DNA of 64,000 bases from Propioniciclava coleopterorum. GTDB taxonomy: Bacteria > Actinomycetota > Actinomycetes > Propionibacteriales > Propionibacteriaceae. The stretch spans positions 682,001 through 746,000 of the forward strand of contig NZ_CP049865.1 in NCBI RefSeq assembly GCF_011393335.1. Direction: 5' to 3'. Below the pieces are notes generated by a model that was not told the origin of the DNA, made no database searches, and worked only from the letters and a program-made list of their open reading frames with translations. The translations under genes and the position numbers were made by a program. Within the stretch, counting starts at the first letter, position 1, and each line of letters begins with the position of its first letter. Positions 46,573-56,796 of the stretch are shown piece by piece.

Positions 46573-47591
46573 TCAGTCGGCGCAGGCGCCGGGGATCGTC
46601 GTCGCGCGCGCCACGACGGCGGGCGCGACGAGGTGGACGCCGGGGGCCGCGTCCGGGTCGGTCAGGAGCTGGGCGGCGACGGCGCCGACGTCCTCGAGGT
46701 TCATGCTCACGCTGCTGATCGGGACGCGCCCGTGCACCACCGGCCACCAGTCGTCCTGCCCGATCACCGCCACGCTCTCGGGGACGGCCAGCCCCTCGGC
46801 CCACATCCGCTCGATGACCCGCGCGCCATCCGGTCGTCGCCGGCGACCACGCCGTCGAACCGGACGCCGACCCGCAGCAGGGCGTCCGCGGCGTCCCAGC
46901 CCCACTGCTCGGTCCAGGGGCCGGAGACCTCCGCGACCGGCGTCAGGTCGGCGGCCGCCAGCGCCGCCCGGGCGCCCGTGGCCCGCCGCGTCGCCGCGTG
47001 GCTCGTGCCCGGGCCGGTGATGATCGCGATCCGGCTGCGTCCCAGCCCCAGCAGGTGCTCGGCCGCGGCCCGCCCGCCGCCCTCGGTGTCGGGCACCACC
47101 GAGCGGTCCTCGGGGTCGCTGGACCAGCCGAACGCGTAGACCACGGGCGTGTCGCCCGCGCCCCGGATCGGCTCGCGCGGGGCGATCTCGGGGTCCACCA
47201 CGATGAGGCCGTCGACGCGGCGGCTGAGCAGGTTGCGGACGATGGTCTCCTCGCGCTCGGCGTCCCGGTCGCAGTTGGCCAGCAGCACGATCGAGTCCGA
47301 CCGGCCGATCGCGAGTTCGGCGCCGCGCATGATCTGCGAGACGAACCGGCCGTTGATGTCTTTGGTGATGATGCCGATCGTCCGGCTGCGCCCGCCGGCC
47401 AGGCCGCGCGCCATCGGGTTGGGGTTGAAGCCGAGCTCGGCGGCCGCCCGCAGGACGCGCTCGCGGGTGGCCGCGGACACGTCGAAGCGGTCGTTGAGCG
47501 CCTTGGACGCCGTGGACGGCGACACGCCGGCGGCGGACGCGACGTCCTGCAGCGTCACGTGGCGGCGCTGCGGATCCTGGCTCCGGTTCAC
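46573..47591 (-). CDS. LacI family transcriptional regulator (frame broken once)
   Basis: About 339 residues. HTH VTLQDVASAAGVSPSTASKALNDRFDV, then RTIGIITKDINGRFVSQIMRGAELA and a sugar-binding domain with GLIVVDPEIAPREP. The frame breaks at 46818-46820; restoring one G joins DDRMARG to VIERMWAEGLAVPESVAVIG. GTG 47591 follows GAAGGTGGGACG. It is the first gene upstream of GH127 on the same strand, 84 bases away, and probably governs GH127 through the palindrome at 46502-46515. Confidence 0.85.
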
Positions 47592-47629
47592 CGTCCCACC
47601 TTCTCACGGGCGCCGATCCGGACGCGGAC

Positions 47630-47661
47630 GGGGCCGTCCCGCCGAGCGGCGGGACGGCCCC
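47630..47661 (-). terminator. Strong hairpin terminator behind the rhamnogalacturonan-lyase remnant
   Basis: GGGGCCGTCCCGCC and GGCGGGACGGCCCC form a perfect 14-bp stem with a GAGC loop. It starts 16 bases after the stop of the lyase remnant (47678) and ends 38 bases before the LacI start, so it would insulate the LacI gene. Confidence 0.8.
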
Positions 47662-47677
47662 GGGTGGGTCGTCAGGG

Positions 47678-47908
47678 TCAGGGCACGTAGCGGATCCGCG
47701 GCGTCTCCGGCTTCTTCATCCCCTCCCCCAGGTGGAACCCGGTGTGCGGGGGCTGGTTGTAGCCGACGTTCTGCCACGCCACGCTGAGCCGGTAGACCGG
47801 GTCGTGCATGAGCGTGAACAGCTTCTCCCGCGTCAGGTCGGTCGTGGTGTAGATGCGCAGCGCGGTGGAGTCGTCGTTGCGCACCATCACCTGCTCGCGC
47901 CAGTCGCC
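47678..47908 (-). pseudogene. 3' remnant of a rhamnogalacturonan lyase (PL11-like)
   Basis: Reading leftward from about 47908 the sequence is GDWREQVMVRNDDSTALRIY followed by the segments LFTLMHDPVYRLSVAWQNVGYNQPPHTGFHLG and a normal stop: the C-terminal 75 or so residues of family PL11 rhamnogalacturonan lyases, secreted enzymes of more than 600 residues. Everything N-terminal is missing; immediately upstream lies a hairpin belonging to the next gene. The fragment still has its own terminator. An ATG exists at 47890, but the product would lack the propeller fold. It is best read as the scar of a deletion. Confidence 0.75.
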
Positions 47909-47919
47909 CCGGGGTGGCT

Positions 47920-47948
47920 CCGGACGGGCGCACCGCGCGCCCGTCCGG
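47920..47948 (-). terminator. Hairpin terminator behind the beta-galactosidase gene
   Basis: CCGGACGGGCGC and GCGCCCGTCCGG form a perfect 12-bp stem with loop ACCGC. It starts 20 bases after the GH42 stop at 47969 and ends the ABC transporter-GH42 operon. Confidence 0.75.
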
Positions 47949-47968
47949 GGGGGGAGGTCGCGGCGGTG

Positions 47969-49986
47969 CTACGACCCCGTGGTCTCACGGAGCACGGCGA
48001 CCGCGCCCGCGGGCAGTTCCCACCCGCCGGGCAGCTGTGCGCCGACGAGGAGTTCGGTTCCCGACGCCGGCACCCGCGCCGGTTCGTCGGTGTGGTTGAA
48101 CAGGAACAGGAAGCTCTCCCCGTCCCCGGTGCGGCGGACCGCCTCGACGCCCTCGGGCAGCCCGGGCAGCACGGGCGCGACGCCCGCCTGGTCGGCCCAG
48201 GTGCGCACGAGGACGCGCTTGGCGTCCAGCGGGAGGTCGGTCGCGACGTACCAGGCTCGGCCGCCGTCCCCCACCTCGTTCTCGGTCACGATCGGCCCGC
48301 CGGCCAGCACCCCGTCGGTGAGGGTGCCGCGCGCCCGGGCGCCGCGGAGCTCGACCTGCTCGCTCCAGCGCTCCCCCACGGTGTCGACTTCGCCCAGCCG
48401 GACGCCGCGGGTCTCCCCGACCTGGAGCGGGTGGAACTCCTCGACGCGGACGCCGAGCAGGTCGCGGAACGCCCCGGGGTAGCCGCCCAGGTGGACGTGG
48501 TCGGAGGCGTCCACGATGCCGGAGAACCAGGTGGTCGCGAAGACGCCGCCGCGCGCGGTGACGCCGCCGAGGTTGGCCGCGGTCGCGGCCTCGGTCAGGT
48601 AGAGGTTCGGGGCGACGACCAGGTCGTAGCCGGACAGGTCGGCGTCGGGCGCGACGATGTCCACCCCGATCCCCTCGTACCACGCCGCCTTGTACCACTC
48701 GAGCACCAGGTCGGCGTAGGCGAGGGTGTTGTTGGGGTGGCTGTCGAGCTCGATCGCCCACCACGTCGGGTAGTCGAACACCAGCGCGGCCCGGGAGCGG
48801 ACCCGGCTGCCCCGCACCGGGGCCAGCGCCGCGAGCGCGCGGCCCAGTTCGACGGTGTTGCGCCACACCTGGGAGTCGGTGCCGGCGTGGGGCACCATCG
48901 CCGAGTGGAACTTCTCGGCGCCGGCGCGGGACTGGCGCCACTGGAAGAACATGGCGCCGTCCGCGCCGCGCGCGACGTGGTCGAGCGCGTCGCGCAGCAT
49001 CTCGCCGGGCTCCTTGGCGCGGTTGACGTGCTGCCAGTTCACCGCCGAGGTGGAGTGCTCCATCAGCACCCAGGGGCGCCCTGGGCGACGCCGCGGGTCA
49101 GGTCCGCGGCGAAGGCCAGCTCGATGTGGCGCTCGGGGTCGTGGGCGCGGGTGTAGTGGTCGTTGGCGACGACGTCCACGGCGTCGGCCCACCCGAAGTA
49201 GTCCACGCCGCGGTTGCCCGTGTTGCACATGAAGTTGGTCGTCACCGGGACGTCGGGCGCCGCGACGAGGACCGCCCGGCGCAGCTCGCGGAAGTAGGCC
49301 AGCCCGGCGTCGGAGCTGAACCGCTTGAAGTCGAGCTGCTGGGTCGGGTTGGCGTAGGTGGGGGCGGCCCGCGGCGGCAGCACGTCGTCGAAGGTGCCGT
49401 AGCGCTGCGACCAGAAGGCCGTGCCCCACGCCTCGTTCAGCGCCTCGACGGTGCCGTAGCGCTCCGTCAGCCAGGCGCGGAACGCGGGGATGGTGTTGTC
49501 GGAGTAGTCCTCGGGGACGTGGCAGCCGATCTCGTTGTCGATGTGCCACAGCGCCATGGCGGGGTGACGCGCGTAGCGCTGCGCCATCCGGCTCGCCATC
49601 TGGGTGGCGTAGCGCACGTAGACCGGCGAGGTGGGCGCGTACGACTGGCGTCCGCCCTGGTGCAGCACGGTGCCGTCGGCGTGCTGCGGCAGGATGTCGG
49701 GGTGCCGGTGGGTGAGCCACGGCGGCGGGGACGCGGTCGCGGTCGCAAGCGCCACCTTGATGCCGCCGGCGTGCAGCCGGTCGAGGATGTCGTCGAGCCA
49801 CTTCCAGTGGAACTCGCCCTCATTGGGCTCGATGGTCGCCCAGGCGAAGATGGCGAGGCTGACCAGGTTGACCCCCGCCTCCTGCATCAGCGCGATGTCC
49901 TCGTCCCACACCTCCCGGGGCCATTGCTCGGGGTTGTAGTCCCCGCCGTAGACGAGTCCGTCCACCTGGTCGTTCCACGCGCGCAC
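47969..49986 (-). CDS. GH42 beta-galactosidase (frame broken once)
   Basis: About 672 residues, cytoplasmic. Hydrolyses beta-galactosides such as galacto- or arabinogalacto-oligosaccharides. GH42 signs: GGDYNPEQWPREVWDEDI, the acid/base Glu in ALWHIDNEIGCH (E152), and the nucleophile Glu in WVLMEHSTSAVNWQ (about E310). The frame breaks at 49073-49076; restoring one C joins GVAQGAP to WVLMEHS. The C-terminal part has the trimer-domain sequence ARGGVFATTWFSGIVD. Start ATG 49986 (reads MRAWNDQVDGLVYGGDYNP). Downstream of a complete sugar import gene set on the same strand. Confidence 0.93.
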
Positions 49987-50028
49987 CGCGATCAGCTGCC
50001 TTCCGATGTGTTGTGAGGGATTGCTCGT

Positions 50029-50694
50029 TCAGGGTCGGCGGGCCGCCCGGGCCGCCCGCCGGTGGTCGATCCCCACGGCGGCCAGGACCCACAGGCCGGG
50101 CACGAGGATCGCCATGGGGGTGAACATCCAGACCAGCAGGAGGCCGAGGTACAGCGCCGTCAACAGCAGCACCGTACCGACCGGGTCGGACGCCGACGCG
50201 CCGGCGCCGCGGAGCAGGAGCCGCCACCAGCCGGCGGCGTCGGCCGCGGGGACGGCGCCCGCCGAGCCGGGGTCCGTGGTGGGGCTCGCGTCCGGCTCCG
50301 ACCAGGCGGCGGCGGCCCGGACGACGACGGCCCACGCCAGCGAGGCCAGCACCGCGGTCAGGACCAGCAGGCCGCCCCCGCCGGGGACGGCGTCGCCGGC
50401 GAGCAGGGCCGCGTTCACCCACAGGACGCCGAACAGGGCCACCGACGCCGCGCCGAGCCACCAGGAGCCGCGCAGCGCCGCGACGAACAACGCGCCGTAG
50501 TCGCGGGTGGAGTCGCCGTAGCCGCCCAGGTGGCGGCGCATGTGCGCGACCCCGGCGGCGACGCCGGCCACCCAGGTGACGACGCCGGCCGCCGCGAGCA
50601 GGGTCAGCACGCTGACCTGGCCCATCTCGGCGAACAGGTCCAGCGCCTTCGGCTTGGGCACTCCGCCGGTGCGCTCCTGGGTCACCGCGCTCAT
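50029..50694 (-). CDS. DUF624/YesL-like membrane protein
   Basis: 221 residues with about five hydrophobic helices; includes GYGDSTRDYGALFVAALRGSWWLGAASVALFGVLWVNAALL. Size, helix pattern and place directly after the importer permeases match YesL (DUF624), a membrane protein of unknown role common in plant-polysaccharide operons of Gram-positive bacteria. Start ATG 50694 overlaps the permease stop (ATGA). The tail is Arg/Ala-rich. Confidence 0.65.
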   Translation of the reverse strand: MSAVTQERTGGVPKPKALDLFAEMGQVSVLTLLAAAGVVTWVAGVAAGVAHMRRHLGGYGDSTRDYGALFVAALRGSWWLGAASVALFGVLWVNAALLAGDAVPGGGGLLVLTAVLASLAWAVVVRAAAAWSEPDASPTTDPGSAGAVPAADAAGWWRLLLRGAGASASDPVGTVLLLTALYLGLLLVWMFTPMAILVPGLWVLAAVGIDHRRAARAARRP

Positions 50695-51613
50695 CCCTTC
50701 AGCCCCTGGGTGGCCATGCCGTCCACGATGTAGCGCTGGAACACCAGGAAGAACAGCACCACCGGCAGCAGCGCGAGCACGGCCATCGCCATCTGGGCGC
50801 CGTAGTCGGCGGCGGCCGTCGACTCGTCGACGTAGAGCCGCAGCGCGATCGGCAGCGGGTACAGGTCGGGCTTCTTCAGGTAGAGCAGCGGGCCGAGGAA
50901 GTCGTTCCAGCTGCCGATGAAGGTGAAGATCGCGCTGGTGATGAGCACCGGCTTGAGCAGCGGCACCAGCACCTGGAACAGGATGCGCAGGCTGCCGGCG
51001 CCGTCGATGGTGGCCGCCTCGTCCAGTTCCCGGGGGATGGTCCGGATGAACTGCACCATCAGGAACACGAAGAACGCGTCCGCGGCCAGCCACTTCCCGA
51101 TCAGCAGCGGCACGTAGGTGTTCACCAGGCCCAACTGCTGGAACATGATGTACTGCGGGATGATCACGACGTGGAACGGCAGCAGCAGCGTGCCGATCAT
51201 GATCGAGAACCACATCTGGCGCCCGGGGAACCGGCAGCGCGCGAAGGCGTAGGCCGCCAGGGGCGTCGTGAGCACGATCCCAGCACCGACAGCGTCGCGA
51301 GGATCAGCGAGTTGGTGAAGAAGGTCCAAAACGACACGCCCGCGATCCCGGTCAGCGCCTTGGCGTAGTTGGCCAGGGTGAAGGGGTCGGGGATCAGCGA
51401 GACGTTGCCGACGATCTGGTCCGAGGGCTTGAACGAGCTCATCAGCATCCACGCCGCCGGGTACAGCACGATGCAGGTGGCGACGGCCATGAACAGGTAG
51501 AAGACGGCCCGCTTGGCGACGTTCTGGCTGCGGACGCTGCGCACCCGCTGGCCGCGCGCGCGCCGGGGCGTCGTGACGGGCTCGATGACGGTGACGTCGG
51601 TCTGGATGCTCAT
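50691..51613 (-). CDS. Carbohydrate ABC transporter permease, MalG type (frame broken once)
   Basis: About 307 residues with six helices. Includes YPAAWMLMSSFKPSDQI, FTNSLILATLSVLG, PLAAYAFARCRFPGRQ and the EAA loop ELDEAATIDGAGSLRILFQV. The frame breaks at 51279-51281; restoring one G joins SVLG to IVLTTPLAAYAF. Second permease of the sugar importer, its start overlapping the first permease's stop. The N-terminus is a basic cytoplasmic tail of about 40 residues. Confidence 0.92.
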
Positions 51614-52533
51614 TTCTGGTCCCCGTAGAACACCCACGCCTTGGAGGCGCGGAAGTAGATGACGGTCAGGACGCCGATGACCACGAAGAAGACCCACGCC
51701 ATGGCGGACGCGTAGCCCATCTTCAGGTCGGTGAAGGCGCGCTGGTAGAGGTACAGCGTGTAGAACAGCGTCGAGCCGGCGGGGCCGCCCGTGCCGTTGG
51801 AGATGATGAACGCCGAGCCGAACACCATGAAGGAGTGGATGATCTCCAGCAGGCTGTTGAAGAAGATCGTCGGCGACAGCATCGGCAGGGTGATGTTCCA
51901 CCACTTCGAGAAGCCGGAGGCGCCGTCGACGTCGGCGGCCTCGTACAGTTCCTGCGGGATCTGCTTGATGCCGGCCAGGAAGATCACCATCGGGCCGCCG
52001 AAGGCCCAGATGGCCAGCAGCACGAACATCGGCATGGTCATGTCGGGGTTGCCGACCCAGCCCTCGGTCGGGAGGCCCAGCAGCCCGGAGACCCGCGACA
52101 CGATGCCGTCGTCGACGAACATCGCGCGCCACACCAGGGCGATGGACACGCTGGCCGCGATGAGCGACGGCGCGTAGAACACCGAGCGGAACACGCCCTG
52201 GCCCTTGTACGGCAGGGCCAGCAACTGGGCGACCAGCAGCGCCGCGAACAGCTTCAGCGGCGCGGCGATCACCACGTACATCAGGGTCACCCGCCACGCC
52301 TGGAAGAAGCGCGGGTCGGAGAACAGGGCGGTGAAGTTGTCGATCCCGATGAACTTCGGCGCCCGGAAGATGTTGTAGTCGGTGAACGACAGCACCAGCG
52401 AGGCGACCATGGGGCCCGCCGTGAGGAAGAAGAATCCGATCAGCCAGGGGCTGAGGAAGGCGTACCCGATCCGCGCGTCGCGGCGGCGGGCCTTCGCCAC
52501 CCCGGCGCGGGGCGGTGCAGCGGTGGAAGACAT
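51610..52533 (-). CDS. Carbohydrate ABC transporter permease, MalF type
   Basis: 307 residues with six helices, intact. Starts MSSTAAPPRAGVAKARRRDARIG, then GYAFLSPWLIGFFFLTAGPMVASL, IGIDNFTALFSDPRFF and the EAA loop ELYEAADVDGASGFSKWWNITLP. Forms a heterodimer with the next gene's product and works with the lipoprotein encoded 68 bases upstream. No ATPase gene lies in the cluster; a shared MsiK-like ATPase elsewhere is usual in actinobacteria. Confidence 0.95.
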   Translation of the reverse strand: MSSTAAPPRAGVAKARRRDARIGYAFLSPWLIGFFFLTAGPMVASLVLSFTDYNIFRAPKFIGIDNFTALFSDPRFFQAWRVTLMYVVIAAPLKLFAALLVAQLLALPYKGQGVFRSVFYAPSLIAASVSIALVWRAMFVDDGIVSRVSGLLGLPTEGWVGNPDMTMPMFVLLAIWAFGGPMVIFLAGIKQIPQELYEAADVDGASGFSKWWNITLPMLSPTIFFNSLLEIIHSFMVFGSAFIISNGTGGPAGSTLFYTLYLYQRAFTDLKMGYASAMAWVFFVVIGVLTVIYFRASKAWVFYGDQK

Positions 52534-52601
52534 CAGGGGTCGGTCCTCTCGAAGGGGCGCGGGAGGGGCGGGACGCCGCGGCGGCGGCGTCCCGCGTCAC
52601 C

Positions 52602-53915
52602 TCAGGCCGGCTTGACGTTCTCGTCGACCGACTGGAACCACTGGTCGATCCACTGATCGACCGTCAGCTTGTCGTAGCCGTAGTCGCCGGCCAGGCGCAG
52701 CCAGGCGGCCTCGATGGCGCCGAAGCCCTCGACGGGCACCGGAGACGCCTCGGTCACCTGGGAGGCGACCGACTCCTCGTAGGCCACGACCCGCTGGTCG
52801 ACCGAGCCGGGGGCGATGTCCATCGCGTCGCGCTGGGCCTTCGTGGCGGGGACGCCCTTCGAGGTGCCGAAGATCTTGCCCACCTCGGGGTCGTTGATCA
52901 TGAAGCTGATCAGCGCGGCCGCGGCGTCCGGGTTCTTGGTGTTGGCGCCGGCGCTCAGCAGCATCGACGGCTTGTAGAACATGTGCGTCTTGCCGTCGGC
53001 GCCGGACGGGATCGGCATCATCTTGATCGCGTCGTCGCCGGAGTCCTTGACGTAGCCGGACAGGAAGTTGTCCCAGGACGCCTCGAGCGCGACCTCGTTG
53101 GCGGTGAAGCCGCCCTTGGGCTTGAGCTGCTCGGTGCGCGCCGAGGGGAACTTCACGTCGGTGGCGTTGAGCGGCTCCCACATGGTCAGCCACTCGCGGA
53201 CCTCGTCCTTGCCGAAGCCGAGGGTGTTGTCGTCCTTGAAGGGCGTCACGCCCTTCTGGAGCAGCCACTGGATGAAGAACCACAGGACGCCGCCGGGGTT
53301 GCCGCCGTAGTACAGCTTGGGGTCGAACTTCGCACCGGCCGCGGAGGCGTCGATCACGGACTTCTTGTAGTCGTCCCAGGTGTAGCCGTCCTTCGGCGCG
53401 GAGGCGCCGAGCTTGTCGAGGATGCCCGGGTGGTAGAACATCGCCAGCGTGTTGGTGCTGGTGGCGACGCCGTAGAGCTTGTCCTCCAGCTTGCCCGAGC
53501 CGAGGATGGCGGCGTCCAGGCCCGTGACGTCGAGGTTCGTGCCGGCCTGGCTGTTCAGGTCGAGGAGCTGGCCGTTGTTGGCGAACTGGCGCAGGTAGCT
53601 GATGTCCATCTGCATGACGTCGGGCAGCGCCCCGCCGGCCGCCTCGGTGTTGCGGGCCGTCCAGTAGTCGGCGAAGGGCTGGAACTGCGCCTGCACCGAG
53701 ATCTTGGGGTACTTCTTGTTGAAGGCCGCGATGGCCTCCTTGTACTTGTTCGCGCGGTCGTCGTTGCCCCACCACGTCATCGTGATGGTGGCGGTCGCGT
53801 CCGTGGGCAGCGCGGTCGCGGGCGCCTGCGGCGCGGCGCTTCCACCGCACGCGGCCAGCGGCGCGAGCAGGGCTGCGGATCCTGCCGACAGCAACAGGGT
53901 TCGACGAGTCAACAT
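52602..53915 (-). CDS. Sugar ABC transporter substrate-binding lipoprotein
   Basis: 437 residues, intact. Signal peptide with an Arg pair (MLTRRTLLLSAGSAALLAPLAAC, lipobox LAAC), then family-1 solute-binding sequence: ATITMTWWGNDDRANKY, LPDVMQMDISYLRQFANNGQLLDL, GVATSTNTLAMFYHPGIL and a long C-terminal helix. ATG 53915 follows AGGAGGAAGCC. First gene of the leftward importer-YesL-GH42 operon; its promoter and a LacI-type operator are visible upstream (53979-54038). Ligand inferred to be arabino- or galacto-oligosaccharides from GH42 and GH51 nearby. Confidence 0.93.
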   Translation of the reverse strand: MLTRRTLLLSAGSAALLAPLAACGGSAAPQAPATALPTDATATITMTWWGNDDRANKYKEAIAAFNKKYPKISVQAQFQPFADYWTARNTEAAGGALPDVMQMDISYLRQFANNGQLLDLNSQAGTNLDVTGLDAAILGSGKLEDKLYGVATSTNTLAMFYHPGILDKLGASAPKDGYTWDDYKKSVIDASAAGAKFDPKLYYGGNPGGVLWFFIQWLLQKGVTPFKDDNTLGFGKDEVREWLTMWEPLNATDVKFPSARTEQLKPKGGFTANEVALEASWDNFLSGYVKDSGDDAIKMMPIPSGADGKTHMFYKPSMLLSAGANTKNPDAAAALISFMINDPEVGKIFGTSKGVPATKAQRDAMDIAPGSVDQRVVAYEESVASQVTEASPVPVEGFGAIEAAWLRLAGDYGYDKLTVDQWIDQWFQSVDENVKPA

Positions 53916-53978
53916 GGCTTCCTCCTGGATCGGATGGTGCTCAGCAAAAGGGCGGGCTGACGTACGCGCCCACACCCC

Positions 53979-53992
53979 TGTAAGCGGTTACA
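53979..53992. promoter_or_regulatory. LacI-type operator at the importer transcription start
   Basis: TGTAAGCGGTTACA has perfect 5-bp arms TGTAA/TTACA. It lies 16 bases downstream of the -10 hexamer of the importer promoter, at about +9 to +22, where a bound repressor would block elongation or initiation. Confidence 0.7.
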
Positions 53993-54008
53993 GCCTTGCT
54001 TGCCCCAG

Positions 54009-54038
54009 ACAATATGAGACGATTCAATCCGCCGTCAA
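54009..54038 (-). promoter_or_regulatory. Sigma-70-type promoter of the importer operon
   Basis: On the minus strand: TTGACG (54033-54038), 18-base spacer, TATTGT (54009-54014). It is one of the best hexamer pairs in the window and lies about 95 bases upstream of ATG 53915. Confidence 0.65.
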
Positions 54039-54227
54039 GGGAATCCGGAAAAGTCGTGTGAGAGCCCCGTTCTGGTCGCTGCGACAAGGCGCATTCCCGC
54101 CGGGGCCGGCGAAGATCGCCGACAACGGGCGCCACCCCGTACGCTCAGACTCCCTGAAATCGTTCACAGGAACGGCGCGGACAAGGCGCGGTTGCCGCAA
54201 TCCCCGCGGCCTGCCCGCGCAGGCGTC

Positions 54228-54233
54228 TACGCT
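54228..54233 (+). promoter_or_regulatory. -10 hexamer of the leaderless LacI gene (TACGCT)
   Basis: TACGCT ends six bases before ATG 54240; the intervening bases are GCAGGG, which is too close to the ATG for a ribosome-binding site. Confidence 0.45.
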
Positions 54234-54239
54234 GCAGGG

Positions 54240-55283
54240 ATGGCCGAGCCGGAGAAGCGCCCCACGATCCACGACGTGGCCCGCCACGCGGGCGTGTCGT
54301 CGGCGACGGTGTCGCGCGTGCTCAACGGGAAGAAGTGGGTCGGGACCGAGACCCAGGCGGCTGTGCAGCGTGCGATCGCGCGGACCGGTTATACGACCAA
54401 CCGCAGCGCCCGCTCCCTGGCGGGCGGCCGGTCGCGGTCGTACGCCTTCCTGATCACCCAGCCGCAGCGTGCCCTGTTCGAGGACCCCAACTACGCCGAG
54501 CTGATCCGCGGCGCTTCGGAGGAACTCAGCGAGCGCGACCTCGCGATGGTGATCATGATCGCCGACACCCGCGCGAGCGGCGCCAGGCCGTGGAGTACGT
54601 GGGCGGCGGCCACATCGACGGCGTCCTGCTGCTCTCGCCGAACGAGGGCGACCCGCTGCTGGTCGAACTCGAGCACACCGGGGTGCCGCTGGTGTGCAAC
54701 GGCGGCCTGCCGCGCTGGAGCCACCGGATGAGCACCGTGACCGCCGACGACCACGGCGGCGCGGTGCTGGCGCTCGACCACCTGCTCGCGTGCGGCGCCC
54801 GCACCGTCGCGACGATCACCGGCCCGACAACTCGTGGGGGCGCGCGAGCGGCTGCGCGGCTACGCCGACGTCCTCGCCGCGCGGGGGCTCCCCCACGCGC
54901 CCGACCTGGTGGCCTCCGGCGACTGGTCCCCCGCGAGCGGGCGGGCCGCGATGGAAGCGCTCCTGGAACGCCGGGGCGACCTCGACGCGGTCTTCGTCGC
55001 CAACGACGCCATGGCGGCCGGGGCGCTGGACGCCCTGCGCGCCGCCGGCCGGCGCGTCCCCGACGACGTCCTGGTCGCCGGCTTCGACGACGCGGCGGTC
55101 GCGGCACAGGTGGACCCGCCGCTGACCACGGTGCGGCTGCCGCTGGAGCAGATCAGTCGCGAGATGGTCCGGCTGATCTGCGCGCCCGAGGGCGGACCCT
55201 CGCGCGTGACGCTGCCCACCGAACTGGTGGTGCGCGCCTCGGCGCCGGCCGCCCACGCGACGGCCGGCGCCCAGGGCGGCTAG
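54240..55283 (+). CDS. LacI family transcriptional regulator (frame broken three times)
   Basis: About 348 residues. HTH PTIHDVARHAGVSSATVSRVLNGKKWVGTETQ, then SLAGGRSRSYAFLITQPQRALF. The frame changes near 54568-54578 (restored: AVEYVGGGHIDGVLLLSPNE), at 54823-54825 (ITGPDNSW) and at 54836-54840 (GARERLRGYADVLAARG); each is repaired by one added base. The end has VFVANDAMAAGALDALRAAGRRVPDDVLVAGFDD. It faces the importer operon and is tail-to-tail with GH51, sharing the stop tetramer CTAG. It probably regulates both. Confidence 0.83.
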
Positions 55284-56796
55284 GCCAGCTCCAGCGCCAC
55301 CGTCGCGAAGGAGTGCGGCGGCAGGACGACCTGCGCGCCGCGCTCGTGCTCGGCGACGTCCAGGGCGACCGGGGCCACGGCGTCCGGCTGCTGGGCGGTG
55401 TTGTGGGCGAGCTTGTCGCCGGCGGCGAGCAGGCGGCCCGTCAGCGCGGTCACCTCGGCGCCGCGCAGATCGAGCACCACCGTGAGCGGCTCCTCGCCGT
55501 CGAGGTTGGACAGCGAGATCAGCGCGCTGTTTCCCGCGCGGGACGCGGACGCCGACACCATCTCGAACGGGCGGCCGCCGGCCTCCTGGGCGGCGGGGCC
55601 GTCCACGACGCGCGTGACGAGCGCGTCGGCGTCCTGGTGGGCCTTGTTCATCTCGAACACGTGGTAGGTCGGGGTGAGGATCAGCGCCCCGGTCTCCTCG
55701 TCGGTCAGCACGACCGCCTGCAGCACGTTGACGGTCTGGGCCAGGTTCGCCATGACCAGGCGGGCCGCCTGCCGGTGGAAGCCGTCGAGGTGGACCGCGG
55801 CCACGAGGGCGTCCGTCATCGTGTTCTGCTGGTACAGGAACGCGGGGTTCGTGCCCTCCTCGGTGGCCCACCAGGTGCCCCACTCGTCGAGGATCAGGCC
55901 GATCTGCCGCTGCGGGTCGTAGGCGTCCATCACGGTGCCGTGCGCCTGGACGAGCCGCTCCACCTCCTGGGCCTTGGCCAGGACGGCGCGGTACTGGTCG
56001 TCATCGATCTCGCGGGCGCGCGTCTTGGCGTCCCACTCGCCGATCACGGAGTACGCGTGCACCGTGATGGCCTGGAACGGGCCGTTCGGGAGCGAGTGGC
56101 AGCCCAGACAGCTGACGGCCTCCATCAGGGTCCGCGTCCAGTCCAGATCGCCGTCGTTGGCACCCGCCGCGATCCGGTAGAGCCGGTTGTCGCCGTGGTT
56201 GCGCAGGTAGGCGGCGTAGCGGCGCGCCTCGTTGGCGTAGTGGGCGGCGGTCATGTTGCCCCCGCAGCCCCAGGGCTCGTTGCCGATCCCCAGTAGGTCA
56301 CCTTCCAGGGCTCGGTGCGGCCGTTCGCGGCGCGCTCGTCGGCGAGCGGTCCGCCGTGGCCGGAGATGTACTCGACCCAGTCGGCCATCTCGGCGACCGT
56401 GCCGCTGCCGACGTTGCCGTTGACGTAGGGCTCGGCGCCCAGCAGGTCGCACAGGTCGAAGAACTCGTGGGTGCCGAAGGAGTTGTCCTCCACGACGCCG
56501 CCCCAGCTCGTGTTCACCTTGCCCGGACGCTGCTCGCGCGGCCCCACCCCGTGGCGCCAGTGGTACTCGTCGGCGAAGCAGCCGCCGGGCCAGCGCAGGT
56601 TGGGGATGTCGATGGCGCGCAGGGCGGCCACCACGTCGTCGCGGATGCCGCGGGTGTTCGGGATGTCGGAGTCCTCGCCGACCCAGAAGCCGCCATAGAT
56701 GCAGCGGCCCAGGTGCTCGGCGAAATGTCCGTACAGGTGGCGGGAGATCTTCGCCTCGGGCAGGTCCAGGTTGACGACGATGCGTGCGTCGGCCAT
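55280..56796 (-). CDS. GH51 alpha-L-arabinofuranosidase (frame broken once)
   Basis: About 506 residues, intracellular. Removes alpha-L-arabinofuranosyl groups from arabinan or arabinogalactan fragments. N-terminal [25 protein letters not shown] and [15 protein letters not shown] are typical; the acid/base Glu is in [12 protein letters not shown] (E174) and the nucleophile Glu in [10 protein letters not shown]. The frame breaks at 56288-56291; restoring one G joins VTYWG to IGNEPWG. Its own upstream region has a 12-bp palindrome (56880-56891) and the TCCAGTCAACCG element shared with GH127. Confidence 0.94.

Larger units (their letters stand above)
53916..54239. other. Divergent regulatory region, importer operon and LacI
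   Basis: 324 bases between two divergent genes. It contains the importer promoter (54009-54038), a perfect LacI-type operator (53979-53992), a weaker semi-palindrome TGAAATCGTTCA (54155-54166) and the -10 of the LacI gene (54228-54233). I see no gene in it. Confidence 0.7.

Noticed and set aside
54240-55283. Programmed ribosomal frameshifting as an explanation of the broken genes
   Set aside because: The breaks lie at different places in unrelated families, have no slippery heptamer or common downstream structure, and one gene would need three shifts.
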